Shown here: piece by piece, positions 18,099-25,918 of the stretch
Layout: each line of letters begins with the position of its first letter
Numbering within the stretch: the stretch's first letter is position 1
Assembly (NCBI GenBank): GCA_965250025.1
Contig: OZ252283.1
Coordinates: forward strand, 3,649,587-3,713,586
Reading direction: 5' to 3'
Source of the DNA: CBDDLD01 sp965250025
GTDB lineage: Bacteria; Bacteroidota; Bacteroidia; Flavobacteriales; Flavobacteriaceae
DNA length: 64,000 nucleotides
Program-made: the position numbers and the translations under genes
Notes under the pieces: model-generated
Told to the model about the DNA's origin: nothing
Databases searched by the model: none
Seen by the model: only the letters and a program-made list of their open reading frames with translations

Positions 18099-18734
18099 CT
18101 ATTCCTGAGCGGCTTCAGCTGCTGGAGCTTCAGCACCTTCTGTTCCTTCAGTTTCATCATCTTCATCTTCGTCTTGGACGTTCATTGAAGCTCTAGATCG
18201 TCTTACCTGACAAACCACAGTATTATCCGGGTGTAAGAATTTATAATCCTCATTTTCTAAAGCTGTGATGTATAACTTACTTCCTATTTTAAGCGGTGTA
18301 ATATCTGCTTCAATAAAATCAGGTAAGTTAGATGGGATGGCTTTAACTCTAAGCTTTCGCTTATTACGTCTTAAAACCCCACCGTTTAATACACCTTTTG
18401 AAGTTCCGATGATATGTACCGGAATATCCATTGATATCTCTTTGTCATCGAAAATTTGATAAAAATCGATGTGTAAAATTTTATCCGTTACAGGATGAAA
18501 TTGTATATCTTGCATGATAGCATTGTATGACGTACCATCTTCAAGGGCAATTACAACTGTATGCGCATCTGGTGTGTATACAAGTTTAGAGAATGCCAAC
18601 TCTTTTGCTGAGAAATGCACTGGCTTGTCTCCTCCGTATAATACGCAAGGTACCTGTCCAGCATTACGTAAGGCTTTTGTTGACTTTTTGCCCACGCTTT
18701 CTCTTTGAGATCCATTGATTGTAATTGATTTCAT
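18099..18734 (-). CDS. rplY: 50S ribosomal protein L25/general stress protein Ctc
   Basis: The protein has 211 residues: an N-terminal L25 domain (residues 1-90, with GSQRESVGKKSTKALRNAGQVPCVLYGG) that binds 5S rRNA, and a C-terminal TL5/Ctc beta-domain (about 95-185, MDIPVHIIGTSKGVLNGGVL). The tail is acidic and low-complexity (DEDEDDETEGTEGAEAPAAEAAQE), as is usual in Bacteroidota. It lies between prs and pth on the same strand, a gene order common in bacteria. Confidence 0.95.
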   Translation of the reverse strand: MKSITINGSQRESVGKKSTKALRNAGQVPCVLYGGDKPVHFSAKELAFSKLVYTPDAHTVVIALEDGTSYNAIMQDIQFHPVTDKILHIDFYQIFDDKEISMDIPVHIIGTSKGVLNGGVLRRNKRKLRVKAIPSNLPDFIEADITPLKIGSKLYITALENEDYKFLHPDNTVVCQVRRSRASMNVQDEDEDDETEGTEGAEAPAAEAAQE

Positions 18735-18815
18735 TTCGTGTTATTTATTGTTTCTAATTTGTCTCATGGAACATTCTAAAGAATGTTTCATTTCGTGTTT
18801 ATATTTAATGTTAAA
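18735..18815 (-). promoter_or_regulatory. Leader between prs and rplY with hairpin and direct repeat
   Basis: AACATTCT (18770-18777) and AGAATGTT (18780-18787) form a short hairpin. A 14-base direct repeat TTTCATTTCGTGTT occurs at 18729-18742 (over the rplY start) and at 18786-18799. There is no T-run, so it is not a clear terminator. It could be a leader element or a trace of slippage. Confidence 0.4.
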
Positions 18816-19757
18816 TTACATTACAAATTTTGAGCTGATCGATTGGTTATGGTGTACATTATACATCACTTCTGCAAACAGATCAGCACAGCTTAATACT
18901 TTTATTTTAGCGTGTTCTTCTTTTAGAGGAATAGAGTCTGTGACTATTAGCTCTTCTAGCTTAGAATTCTTTAACTTTTCATAAGCGCTACCAGAGAGTA
19001 TAGGGTGTGTACATATGGCCCTTACACTCAATGCACCTCTGTCCATCATAAGATCAGCTGCTTTGGTTAAAGTTCCGGCAGTGTCTACCATATCATCTAC
19101 GAGAACAACATTTTTGCCTGTGACATCACCAATAAGCTCCATATGCGATATCACATTGGCTTTTGCGCGTTGCTTATAGCAGATCACAACATCACTTTCT
19201 AAAGCTTTTGAGTATGCATAAGCACGTTTAGAGCCTCCCATATCGGGTGATGCTATGGTTAGGTTTTCTAAATTAAGCGCCTTCAGATAAGGTAAGAAAA
19301 TGGTAGAAGCAAATAAGTGATCTACCGGTTTTTCAAAGAAACCTTGTATCTGATCGGCATGCAGGTCCATGGTAATGATCCTAGTGGCTCCTGCTGCTTC
19401 AAGCATTTTAGCTACCAGCTTTGCAGCTATAGGCACTCTTGGTTTATCTTTTCGATCTTGTCTTGCCCAGCCAAAATAAGGCAGTACTGCTGTGATATGC
19501 CTGGCCGATGCGCGTTTAGCAGCATCAATCATTAGCAGCATTTCCATTAAATGTTCTGGACCAGGATGTGTAGATCCTATAATGAAGATGCGTGTTCCTC
19601 TAATAGATTCTTCGTAAGAAGGCTGAAATTCTCCATCACTGTAGGTTGATGTAATAACATTACCTAATCGCACGCCATAAGCTGTAGCGATCTGTTCTGC
19701 CAGATGCTTGCTCTGAGAGCATGTAAAAATTTTAGCTTCGGTTTTTTCGTGTGACAT
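18816..19757 (-). CDS. prs: Ribose-phosphate pyrophosphokinase (PRPP synthetase)
   Basis: A 313-residue class I PRPP synthetase. RQDRKDKPRVPIAAKLVA is the flexible loop and hinge, ITMDLHADQIQGFF holds the metal-binding His, SPDMGGSKRAYAYSKAL follows, and VVLVDDMVDTAGTL is the PRPP-binding loop. It makes PRPP from ribose-5-phosphate and ATP for nucleotide, His and Trp synthesis. It lies upstream of rplY. The tRNA-Leu gene starts divergently 144 bp away. Confidence 0.97.
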   Translation of the reverse strand: MSHEKTEAKIFTCSQSKHLAEQIATAYGVRLGNVITSTYSDGEFQPSYEESIRGTRIFIIGSTHPGPEHLMEMLLMIDAAKRASARHITAVLPYFGWARQDRKDKPRVPIAAKLVAKMLEAAGATRIITMDLHADQIQGFFEKPVDHLFASTIFLPYLKALNLENLTIASPDMGGSKRAYAYSKALESDVVICYKQRAKANVISHMELIGDVTGKNVVLVDDMVDTAGTLTKAADLMMDRGALSVRAICTHPILSGSAYEKLKNSKLEELIVTDSIPLKEEHAKIKVLSCADLFAEVMYNVHHNQSISSKFVM

Positions 19758-19860
19758 TGATAACCAATATTTTAGTGAGTTGTTGAAACAGCTTTTCTAA
19801 AACGAGGTGCAAATTTAGGAATTTATTTGAGGTTAAAAAGCATAAACCTGGTATTTTTAG

Positions 19861-19890
19861 TTGTTAATGGGTATTTATTTTATAATTTTG
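19861..19890 (+). promoter_or_regulatory. Promoter of tRNA-Leu(CAA)
   Basis: TTG at 19861-19863 and TAATTTTG at 19883-19890, 19 bp apart, fit the Bacteroidota consensus TTG-(17-23 bp)-TAnnTTTG. The tRNA begins 12 bp further on. Confidence 0.7.
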
Positions 19891-19901
19891 CAATCTCTTT
19901 T

Positions 19902-19983
19902 GCTCAAGTGGCGGAATTGGTAGACGCGCTGGATTCAAAATCCAGTTTCTTCGGAAGTGTGGGTTCGATTCCCACCTTGAGTA
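19902..19983 (+). tRNA. tRNA-Leu(CAA), integration target
   Basis: The gene folds as a class II tRNA: acceptor arm GCTCAAG/CTTGAGT (one G-T pair), anticodon stem CTGGA/TCCAG with loop TTCAAAA (anticodon CAA at 19936-19938), long variable arm, and GTTCGATTC T-loop. The last bases form part of the 14-bp repeat that also occurs at 45389-45402. The island has inserted so that the tRNA 3' end is rebuilt intact; the terminator just downstream is supplied by the island. Confidence 0.96.
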
Positions 19984-19985
19984 CA
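19972..19985 (+). repeat. attL, 14-bp direct repeat
   Basis: CCACCTTGAGTACA is identical to 45389-45402. It lies in the T-arm and acceptor end of tRNA-Leu, which is the usual target for tyrosine integrases. Confidence 0.9.
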
Positions 19986-19989
19986 TATA

Positions 19990-20030
19990 AAATCCGTAAT
20001 TCATTAATTATAAAATGATTGCGGATTTTT
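19990..20030 (+). terminator. Island-borne terminator for tRNA-Leu
   Basis: AAATCCG (19990-19996) pairs with CGGATTT (20022-20028), with further AAT/ATT pairing, then a T-run. It lies inside the island just after attL, so the island replaces the tRNA terminator that it displaced to beyond attR (45429-45464). Confidence 0.75.
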
Positions 20031-20069
20031 AATCTTATAAATTGTATGATTTTTGTACGATTAGCAGAT

Positions 20070-20624
20070 TTAGAATCCATAATCATAATAGCCCAAAGAC
20101 TTTAACCTATAATCCATTGCTTGACTACTAACAATAAACTTACGGCTTAATTTATTCACAATTTCATCATATTCAAAATTGTCGTTCAATTTGTTCAACT
20201 CTTTTTTTATGAGAAGTTTAGGCATTAATAATGACGCAGCAAAGGCGTTTGCTTCTTTTTCTTGCTTATGGTTATGATAGTCACCTTTATCTCTTCTATA
20301 TAGCTTTTTGTTTTCACTTTGATTAAGCATAGAGCCTTTATAGTAATCAACGAAAAGTGGAGTTTCTCTATGGAGAATTAAATGCCCTATTTCATGAGCT
20401 ATTGTAAATCTTTGCCTAACCTCAGGATGAAAAATATTGAGACCTATTATATTCTTGTTTTTTTTCTTTACAAGAAAACCAGATATGCCGTCATCTAGAT
20501 TCTGTTCTTCAATTTTAACATTAAGTTTTAATGAAAGCTCTTCCACATCGACAGGTGATTTCATTAAATCATAATTATTTAAAATCTCTTTCGCTTTATT
20601 TTCAATTTTGTTGTAGTTAATCAT
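20070..20624 (-). CDS. ImmA/IrrE-type metalloprotease
   Basis: A 184-residue protein with the zinc motif HEIGH (H77, E78, H81) in FTIAHEIGHLILHRETP and a C-terminal ANAFAASLLMPKLLI helix, as in the ImmA/IrrE (COG2856) family. In ICEs and prophages such proteases cleave the paired repressor and trigger induction. The gene overlaps the XRE gene by 8 bp, so the two act as a pair. The expected role is control of the island or of its neighbouring genes (inference). Confidence 0.92.
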   Translation of the reverse strand: MINYNKIENKAKEILNNYDLMKSPVDVEELSLKLNVKIEEQNLDDGISGFLVKKKNKNIIGLNIFHPEVRQRFTIAHEIGHLILHRETPLFVDYYKGSMLNQSENKKLYRRDKGDYHNHKQEKEANAFAASLLMPKLLIKKELNKLNDNFEYDEIVNKLSRKFIVSSQAMDYRLKSLGYYDYGF

Positions 20625-20961
20625 CTTTCTTTAAAATTTCTTTAAGTATACTTAAAGTTTTTTTACTTGAATCTTCAGGTAATGAGTAGAATATCTTTGA
20701 ATACTTTTCGTCAATTTCACTTACTGATTTATAGTCTTCAATTGATGGCAATAAGTCTTGAATTTCACAGTTTAATGCCAGAGCTAGTTCGTATAATGTA
20801 TATAATGATGGCTGATGCTTTCCAATTTCTATATTTGATAATGATGACCTACTAAGGGATATTTTCTTCGCCAATGCCTCTTGACTGAGGCGAGCTTGTT
20901 TTCTTGAATCTTTAATTTTCTTTCCAATGGACGCATAAAGATTATTGTGATTAAATGTCAT
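20617..20961 (-). CDS. XRE-family repressor paired with ImmA
   Basis: A 114-residue protein. Residues 9-65 are a classic HTH_3 domain (IGKKIKDSRKQARLSQEALAKKISLSRSSLSNIEIGKHQPSLYTLYELALAL). The C-terminal part is helical and may be the cleavage or dimerisation region. It is the first gene of the pair with the ImmA/IrrE protease. Three TTGCTTA copies in the region upstream could be its operators. Confidence 0.92.
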   Translation of the reverse strand: MTFNHNNLYASIGKKIKDSRKQARLSQEALAKKISLSRSSLSNIEIGKHQPSLYTLYELALALNCEIQDLLPSIEDYKSVSEIDEKYSKIFYSLPEDSSKKTLSILKEILKKDD

Positions 20962-21448
20962 TTATTTAAGTCTTACTTCAAAGATAATATAAAATTGCTT
21001 ACCAAACAAACATTTTTGCTTAAAATACAAGCATTTAATAAAATTTTATATTTTTGCTTATTTAAAATAATTGGTTTATCTTTGGTCAGATAATTTGTGA
21101 CAGAAACGTCATGAAATAAAAAAATCAGACAGCGAGCTATCTGATTTGTATTTTTTTGAGATTCAATTTTGGAATGCGTAATTCAAAATTAAACCTACTG
21201 TAATTCGGACTACAAAGGTACGTAATCTTTTCTAAATAGCCAAATCTTCTAGCTCCTGTTTGATTATCTGTTAATCATTTTTAATTTAAAATATTACGCT
21301 AAGCAACTATTATTATTCCCTGATTTAATTCATTCTACTCATAGAATTTATTAAACGCTATTTGTGGTGAAGCACCTCCATTTGCTTGGGATTTCATGAC
21401 GGTATGGAGAAAACAAGATTATTTTATTTATTTAAAAATTTTAAAAAG
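20962..21448. promoter_or_regulatory. Long intergenic region between the XRE gene and the ubiquitination-like operon
   Basis: This 487-bp region holds TTGCTTA at 20995-21001, 21016-21022 and 21054-21060 (the latter two as TTTTTGCTTA), which are likely repressor sites before the XRE gene. A strong hairpin lies at 21122-21147. The rest (21151-21448) is AT-rich with no convincing gene; a short inverted repeat (AATTTTG/CAAAATT) flanks GAATGCGTAATT near 21166. The promoter of the ubiquitination-like operon should lie near its right end. Confidence 0.5.
21122..21158 (+). terminator. Isolated intrinsic terminator
   Basis: AAATCAGA (21122-21129) pairs with TCTGATTT (21140-21147), with inner AGC/GCT pairing, and TTTTTTT follows. 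No coding gene ends here on the plus strand, so it may end a short transcript that starts near 21061, possibly a small RNA. The A-run on the left would also let it work on the minus strand. Confidence 0.65.
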
Positions 21449-22405
21449 ATGTCAAAACAAAAGACAAATTTAAAAGATTGCTATTGTAGCGGTATTAAAC
21501 CAGCTCTAGCATACGAATATGTATTTTATACTAATGAAAATGAACGTGTAACCGATCAAAAGGTTATTACAGGTGATTTTCTTCACGAATTAGAAGGTAC
21601 TTCTCCTGATACTCATTTTATTAGAAAAAAAACAAGAAAAGGTAAGGAGTTAGTAGGACCTAAAGTTAAAGTTGATTTAACGGAATGTGGTATTGAACGT
21701 TTTATAATTCGACCATATAAACAAGAAGTTCTCGATTTAGAGGATTGTTATTGTGAGGGCACTAACCCAATTATTACTTACAAGTACTTACTTAAAGTTA
21801 ATAGAGTTAAGTACGAAACGGACAAGGATGAAATTTCTAGAGAAGAGATTTTTGAATTGGTCGGTAAGGATCCTAGCAAACATCGCTTGCGTATGTTTAC
21901 TAAAGAGGGGAAAGTAATAATTAAGGAAGGTCAAATAATTGACCTTACTAAATGTGGTGTAGAGCGATTTGTATACGAAGCTTTGGATTGTACAGAAGGT
22001 TTTATTACGGAGGAACCGTCTGTTCTACCAAAAGAAGATATTTACTTTTTAGCCTCAATTGAAAACACCGTTGATTACCTTGAAGAAGGTTCTTTGAGTT
22101 GGGTTGTATTCAGGGATTTAGAAATTCCTAAAGGGTATAACGTTAGTAAAGCAGATGCAGCTATACTTATTCCTCCTCATTACCCAACAGCTCCATTGGA
22201 TATGATATATTTTTACCCTGCCTTATCTAGGACAGACGGTAAAATGATTCGACAGTTGAGCAATCAAAACATTGAAGGCAAAATTTATCAGCGTTGGTCC
22301 AGACATAGGACGGCACTAAACAAATGGAATCCTGAGGTTGATAATTTAGAATCTCAACTTGATTTAATGCTTAGTTGTTTGAAAGCAGAATTTAATAAAC
22401 GCTAA
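21449..22405 (+). CDS. Tandem ubiquitin-like domains fused to an E2-like domain
   Basis: I start at 21449 (MSKQKTNLKDCYC), giving 318 residues; a frame extension to 21386 has no family match. Residues 9-88 and 98-178 are two copies of one domain, each starting with (K/E)DCYCxG and ending with CGxERF, as in the multi-ubiquitin (Multi_ubiq) family. Residues about 195-318 resemble the Prok-E2_E family: ADAAILIPPHYPTAPLDMIYFYP, then YQRWSRHRTALNKWNPEVDNLESQL. No cysteine lies between residues 181 and 310, so the usual E2 catalytic Cys is missing; S284 in RWSRH is a possible stand-in. It heads an operon with the JAMM-E1 fusion and a DUF6527 gene. Confidence 0.85.
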   Translation: MSKQKTNLKDCYCSGIKPALAYEYVFYTNENERVTDQKVITGDFLHELEGTSPDTHFIRKKTRKGKELVGPKVKVDLTECGIERFIIRPYKQEVLDLEDCYCEGTNPIITYKYLLKVNRVKYETDKDEISREEIFELVGKDPSKHRLRMFTKEGKVIIKEGQIIDLTKCGVERFVYEALDCTEGFITEEPSVLPKEDIYFLASIENTVDYLEEGSLSWVVFRDLEIPKGYNVSKADAAILIPPHYPTAPLDMIYFYPALSRTDGKMIRQLSNQNIEGKIYQRWSRHRTALNKWNPEVDNLESQLDLMLSCLKAEFNKR

Positions 22406-22415
22406 AATTTGTTAG

Positions 22416-23801
22416 ATGATGCATATAAAAATAACAGAAGAGATGCATCAAGAGTTAAAGAACCATCTTCATATTGGAGATGGTTTGGAAGCTCTTGCTT
22501 TTGCATTATGCGGACGATTAAAAAATAAGAATCAAGAGTTTTTATTAGTTCACAAACTACATCTTGTTTCTTATGATAAGTGTGAAAGGACAGAAAACAC
22601 GGTTTCTTGGAAAACTATAGATGTAGAAGATTTAATAGAAGAAGCACATAAAAAAGGGTTGGGTATTGTTAAGTTTCATTCACACTTCATTAATAATTCT
22701 GACTTTTCGCATTTAGACGATAAGTCTGATCAGACTTTTTTTGATTCTGTTTATGGTTGGGTTGATAATGATTTACCACATGCTAGTGTTGTAATGTATC
22801 CAGATGGTTCAATGAAAGGTAGAATAGTAAACTCTGATTTAAGTTTTACAAATGTGGATAAAATCTCTATAATTGGAGAGAGTATTAAGGTATTTTCTGA
22901 TTTTAGCAAGTACCTATTTATTAGTGATGCTTTTAAGCGAAACTCTCAAACTTTTGGTTCTAAAACCGTCAATATTCTTCAGGGAATGAGGATTGGGATA
23001 ATCGGCTGTTCGGGTACAGGGAGTCCGTTAATCCAAATGCTATTTAGGCTAGGTGTGGGAACATTAGTTATTATAGACCCAGATATTATGGGATATGAGA
23101 ATTTGAATAGGATTGTTCTCTCCAAAATGTCAGATGCAGATAAGAGAACTTTAAAAGTGGAAGTTCTTAAAAAGCATATAGAGAATGTTAATATTGGCAC
23201 TGAAGTTATTGCATACTCATGCTTAATACAAGAGAGTAGAGAAGCAATTAATGAGCTTGCAAGTTGTGATTTTATTTTTGGTTGTATGGACTCAGTTGAA
23301 GGGCGTCATTATCTTAATTTAATTTCTACTGATTATTTAGTTCCTATGTCAGATATAGGAGTGAAATTAGTAGCAGATGGGGAAGGAGAAATAGATTCAA
23401 TCGTTGGGAATGTTCATTATGTATATCCGAATTCAAAAACTCTTTTAGAGAGAGGAGTTTATACGCACGACCAGTTATCTGCTGAAAGTTTGAAGAGGAT
23501 TTCTAAAGAAGAATATAACAACAGGCAAGCATATTTTGAAAATGCTGAAGTTGAGAGCCCAGCTGTTATTAGTGTTAATTCAATGTGCTCTTCAGTTGCT
23601 GTAAATGACATGTTAGGTAGAATTCACCCATACCGTTATGGAGATAACTCAAAATACTCACATACTGTTATTAATTTAACTGATTGGGATTTTAATTCTT
23701 ATAGTGTCGGTAAAACTATTGATAAGCTGCATTATGAAAATGTAGGAGTTGGTAATTTGGAACCTAATTTACAATTATATGTATCTGAGGAAGTTACTTA
23801 G
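22416..23801 (+). CDS. JAMM (MPN) peptidase fused to ThiF/E1-like activating enzyme
   Basis: The protein has 461 residues. The N-terminal half is a JAB/MPN isopeptidase: HSHFINNSDFSHLD gives the complete H-x-H-(x7)-S-x-x-D zinc motif (H88, H90, S98, D101). Residues 185-430 are a ThiF/E1 adenylation domain: GIIGCSGTGS nucleotide loop, IIDPD (D221), NLNR (N231, R232), GCMDSVEGR (D292, R297). C391 in SVNSMCSSVAV is the only cysteine I would suggest as an acceptor. One chain thus holds both activating and deconjugating activities. It lies 10 bp after the ubiquitin/E2 gene and overlaps the DUF6527 gene. Confidence 0.92.
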   Translation: MMHIKITEEMHQELKNHLHIGDGLEALAFALCGRLKNKNQEFLLVHKLHLVSYDKCERTENTVSWKTIDVEDLIEEAHKKGLGIVKFHSHFINNSDFSHLDDKSDQTFFDSVYGWVDNDLPHASVVMYPDGSMKGRIVNSDLSFTNVDKISIIGESIKVFSDFSKYLFISDAFKRNSQTFGSKTVNILQGMRIGIIGCSGTGSPLIQMLFRLGVGTLVIIDPDIMGYENLNRIVLSKMSDADKRTLKVEVLKKHIENVNIGTEVIAYSCLIQESREAINELASCDFIFGCMDSVEGRHYLNLISTDYLVPMSDIGVKLVADGEGEIDSIVGNVHYVYPNSKTLLERGVYTHDQLSAESLKRISKEEYNNRQAYFENAEVESPAVISVNSMCSSVAVNDMLGRIHPYRYGDNSKYSHTVINLTDWDFNSYSVGKTIDKLHYENVGVGNLEPNLQLYVSEEVT

Positions 23802-24126
23802 AGGATTTTTAAATCTTTTTAGATTAAATAAAAAAAGTTCAGATGAGTATTATAAGCTAATGATTGTTTCTGAGTTACCTGAAATACCAGATGATAAGGT
23901 TGTTTATATTGAAGGTAGTGAGAAACTAAACAATTACTGGTACGCATTTTTGAAATGCCCTTGTGGTTGTAATGAAAACATAATGCTCAACCTTATGAAT
24001 GATGCCAAACCATGTTGGTCAATATCAATAAAGAAAGGTAATTTTTCAATTTCACCATCCGTATGGAGAACTGTAAACTGTAAAAGTCATTTTTGGCTGA
24101 GAAACGGTAAAATTGTTTGGGCTTAA
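23779..24126 (+). CDS. DUF6527 family protein, third gene of the ubiquitination-like operon
   Basis: I start at ATG 23779 (MYLRKLLRGF), which gives 115 residues and a 23-bp overlap with the E1 gene; a TTG at 23749 is possible but overlaps more. Cys-rich motifs CPCGCNENI (C60, C62, C64), C79 and CKSHFW (C101, H104) and the ending RNGKIVW are typical of DUF6527, a small predicted metal-binding family that recurs in bacterial ubiquitin-like operons. The N-terminus is basic and hydrophobic. Its exact role is not known to me. It closes the operon, and a terminator follows. Confidence 0.82.
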   Translation: MYLRKLLRGFLNLFRLNKKSSDEYYKLMIVSELPEIPDDKVVYIEGSEKLNNYWYAFLKCPCGCNENIMLNLMNDAKPCWSISIKKGNFSISPSVWRTVNCKSHFWLRNGKIVWA

Positions 24127-24149
24127 TTATTAGCTTTAATGAAATCAAT

Positions 24150-24182
24150 AAGGCAGAAAGAAGAAATTCCTTCTGCTTTTTT
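24150..24182 (+). terminator. Terminator of the ubiquitination-like operon
   Basis: GCAGAA (24153-24158) pairs with TTCTGC (24171-24176), with weaker flanking pairs, followed by T residues. It separates this operon from the ATPase/HNH pair, which therefore needs its own promoter or depends on read-through. Confidence 0.75.
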
Positions 24183-24223
24183 ATTAAGTTTACATTCATT
24201 GTAACCAAAAAAACAAATTTTAG

Positions 24224-25918
24224 ATGAATGAACTAAAACTATGCTTTGTTTGGATTAAACATTTTAGGAACTTTAAGAACGCTGGAATTAATTTTTCCAG
24301 TTCATTCAAATTTTCATATGATATTGAGTCTAATAATATCGTTAGAAAAAAAATTAGCAAGCTTCCAAGTTCTTTTTTTGGTAAAAAAATCACTGATGTT
24401 ACGGGCTTAATAGGTAAAAATGGTTCTGGAAAGAGCAATGCAGTAGAGTTGGTCTGTAAGGTATTAAAGGGAGGAAATACAAACCTTTCTGAAGAGTTTC
24501 TAATAATTACTGAAGAAAACGGATCGTTTATTTGCCATCATAACTTTACTAATTACAAGCCTCAATCAAATTTTGATATAAAAATAGTTGAATACAAAGG
24601 AAAAATAGATCCTCTAAAAATAGTTTTCTTTTCAAATGTTTATGACCAACGCCCTAATAATTTTAATAGAGAGATTGCAGATATATCAAATAACAAAAGG
24701 TATTCTAGGCGTATTTATTACAACCATCGAGTAACGATTAAATCTGATTTTGAGAAGCAATTAGAGTTTATAAACTCTGAACTTTTCGATGAGTTAAATA
24801 TTGATACTCCTGAACGTATTCTTATCACAAATAATATTTGGAACAAATTATCAAAAACAAGACAACGCCAACAATTTTATGGTCAATTTAGAGAAGAACT
24901 AGATAATTTCAATCAAGAATTTAGAAGACGACTACGTGGTATAAAGCCTAAAACGAGGTTTTATTATTTAGTTGTTTTTGCTTTATTTCAAGAAACATTA
25001 TCTAACATATCATTTACTAAACTCAGAGAAGATAGTTCTGTTGAATTTTATGTAGAAGAGTTTATAAAAGAAACTAAGCTGTATAAAAATGAGAGTACAG
25101 AAAGCATGATTAAAGATATCCTTAATTGGATGCAATACATATGGGATAGATTAGACAGATATGTTGATTCAAGTAGTCAAAGAAAAGAGACAGATAGGTT
25201 TAGAGAGCAATTAAGAATGCTTGAGAATCTTAGATATGTGCTTGATGATTTAGAATTAGAATTTGAAACTGAAGGGAAGAGAAGTAAGACGACAGAATTG
25301 TTTAGTTTTAAGTTTAATAAAAGGAAAAATAATGCTTTGTTAAAATATTTAGCATTAGTTGAAAAGAATTCTTTTTTTGATATTAATTGGCAGGGTATTA
25401 GCTCAGGTCATAAAGCTTATCTTAACTTGTTTTCATTGATCTTCTCTGAGTTAAGGAGAATAAAGACTCCTAATGTTCTACTGTGTATTGATGAGGGGGA
25501 TCTATACTTACATCCTCAATGGCAATTGGAGTTTTTTAGCAAACTACTGACTGTATTACCTGGTATCTATGATGGGAATATTCAACTTATTTTAACTTCA
25601 CATTCACCTTTTCTATTATCAGATATACCAAAACAGTGTTTGACAATACTTGATGTCTCTCAAAAAGGGTGTACAATAAATGGAATAGATTTAAGCAGAG
25701 AGACTTTCGCTGGTAATATATATGATTTATATGAAGAACCATTTTTTCTAGGTAATCAAAGAAAAAGTCGTTTTTCAACGGAAAAAATAAAGAAAATTAT
25801 TAATAGTATTGATAATAATAAGAATGTAGTAAGTGGCATAAATATTAATAAATTAATTGAACTTATTGGAGACGATGTTATAAGATTTCACCTTAATAAA
25901 AGGCTAAAAAATGATTAA
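24224..25918 (+). CDS. AAA/ABC-type ATPase, Septu PtuA-like
   Basis: The protein has 564 residues. Walker A is GKNGSGKS (residues 64-71), after the FRNF-containing N-terminal strand usual in SMC/RecF-like ATPases. A helical insertion (about 170-350) is followed by a signature-like ISSGHKAYLNLFSLI (392-406), Walker B VLLCIDEGDLYLHP (D423, E424) and an H-loop TSHSPF (H460). This is the ATPase type that partners an HNH nuclease in Septu (PtuA/PtuB) and related defence systems. It overlaps the HNH gene by 8 bp, which fits a two-protein complex. The family assignment is by architecture and pairing, not by a database search. Confidence 0.8.
   Translation: MNELKLCFVWIKHFRNFKNAGINFSSSFKFSYDIESNNIVRKKISKLPSSFFGKKITDVTGLIGKNGSGKSNAVELVCKVLKGGNTNLSEEFLIITEENGSFICHHNFTNYKPQSNFDIKIVEYKGKIDPLKIVFFSNVYDQRPNNFNREIADISNNKRYSRRIYYNHRVTIKSDFEKQLEFINSELFDELNIDTPERILITNNIWNKLSKTRQRQQFYGQFREELDNFNQEFRRRLRGIKPKTRFYYLVVFALFQETLSNISFTKLREDSSVEFYVEEFIKETKLYKNESTESMIKDILNWMQYIWDRLDRYVDSSSQRKETDRFREQLRMLENLRYVLDDLELEFETEGKRSKTTELFSFKFNKRKNNALLKYLALVEKNSFFDINWQGISSGHKAYLNLFSLIFSELRRIKTPNVLLCIDEGDLYLHPQWQLEFFSKLLTVLPGIYDGNIQLILTSHSPFLLSDIPKQCLTILDVSQKGCTINGIDLSRETFAGNIYDLYEEPFFLGNQRKSRFSTEKIKKIINSIDNNKNVVSGININKLIELIGDDVIRFHLNKRLKND

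Noticed and set aside
19904..20086. 60-codon frame overlapping tRNA-Leu
   Set aside because: It is a frame across the tRNA and att site with no other support. Such frames arise from the conserved tRNA sequence.
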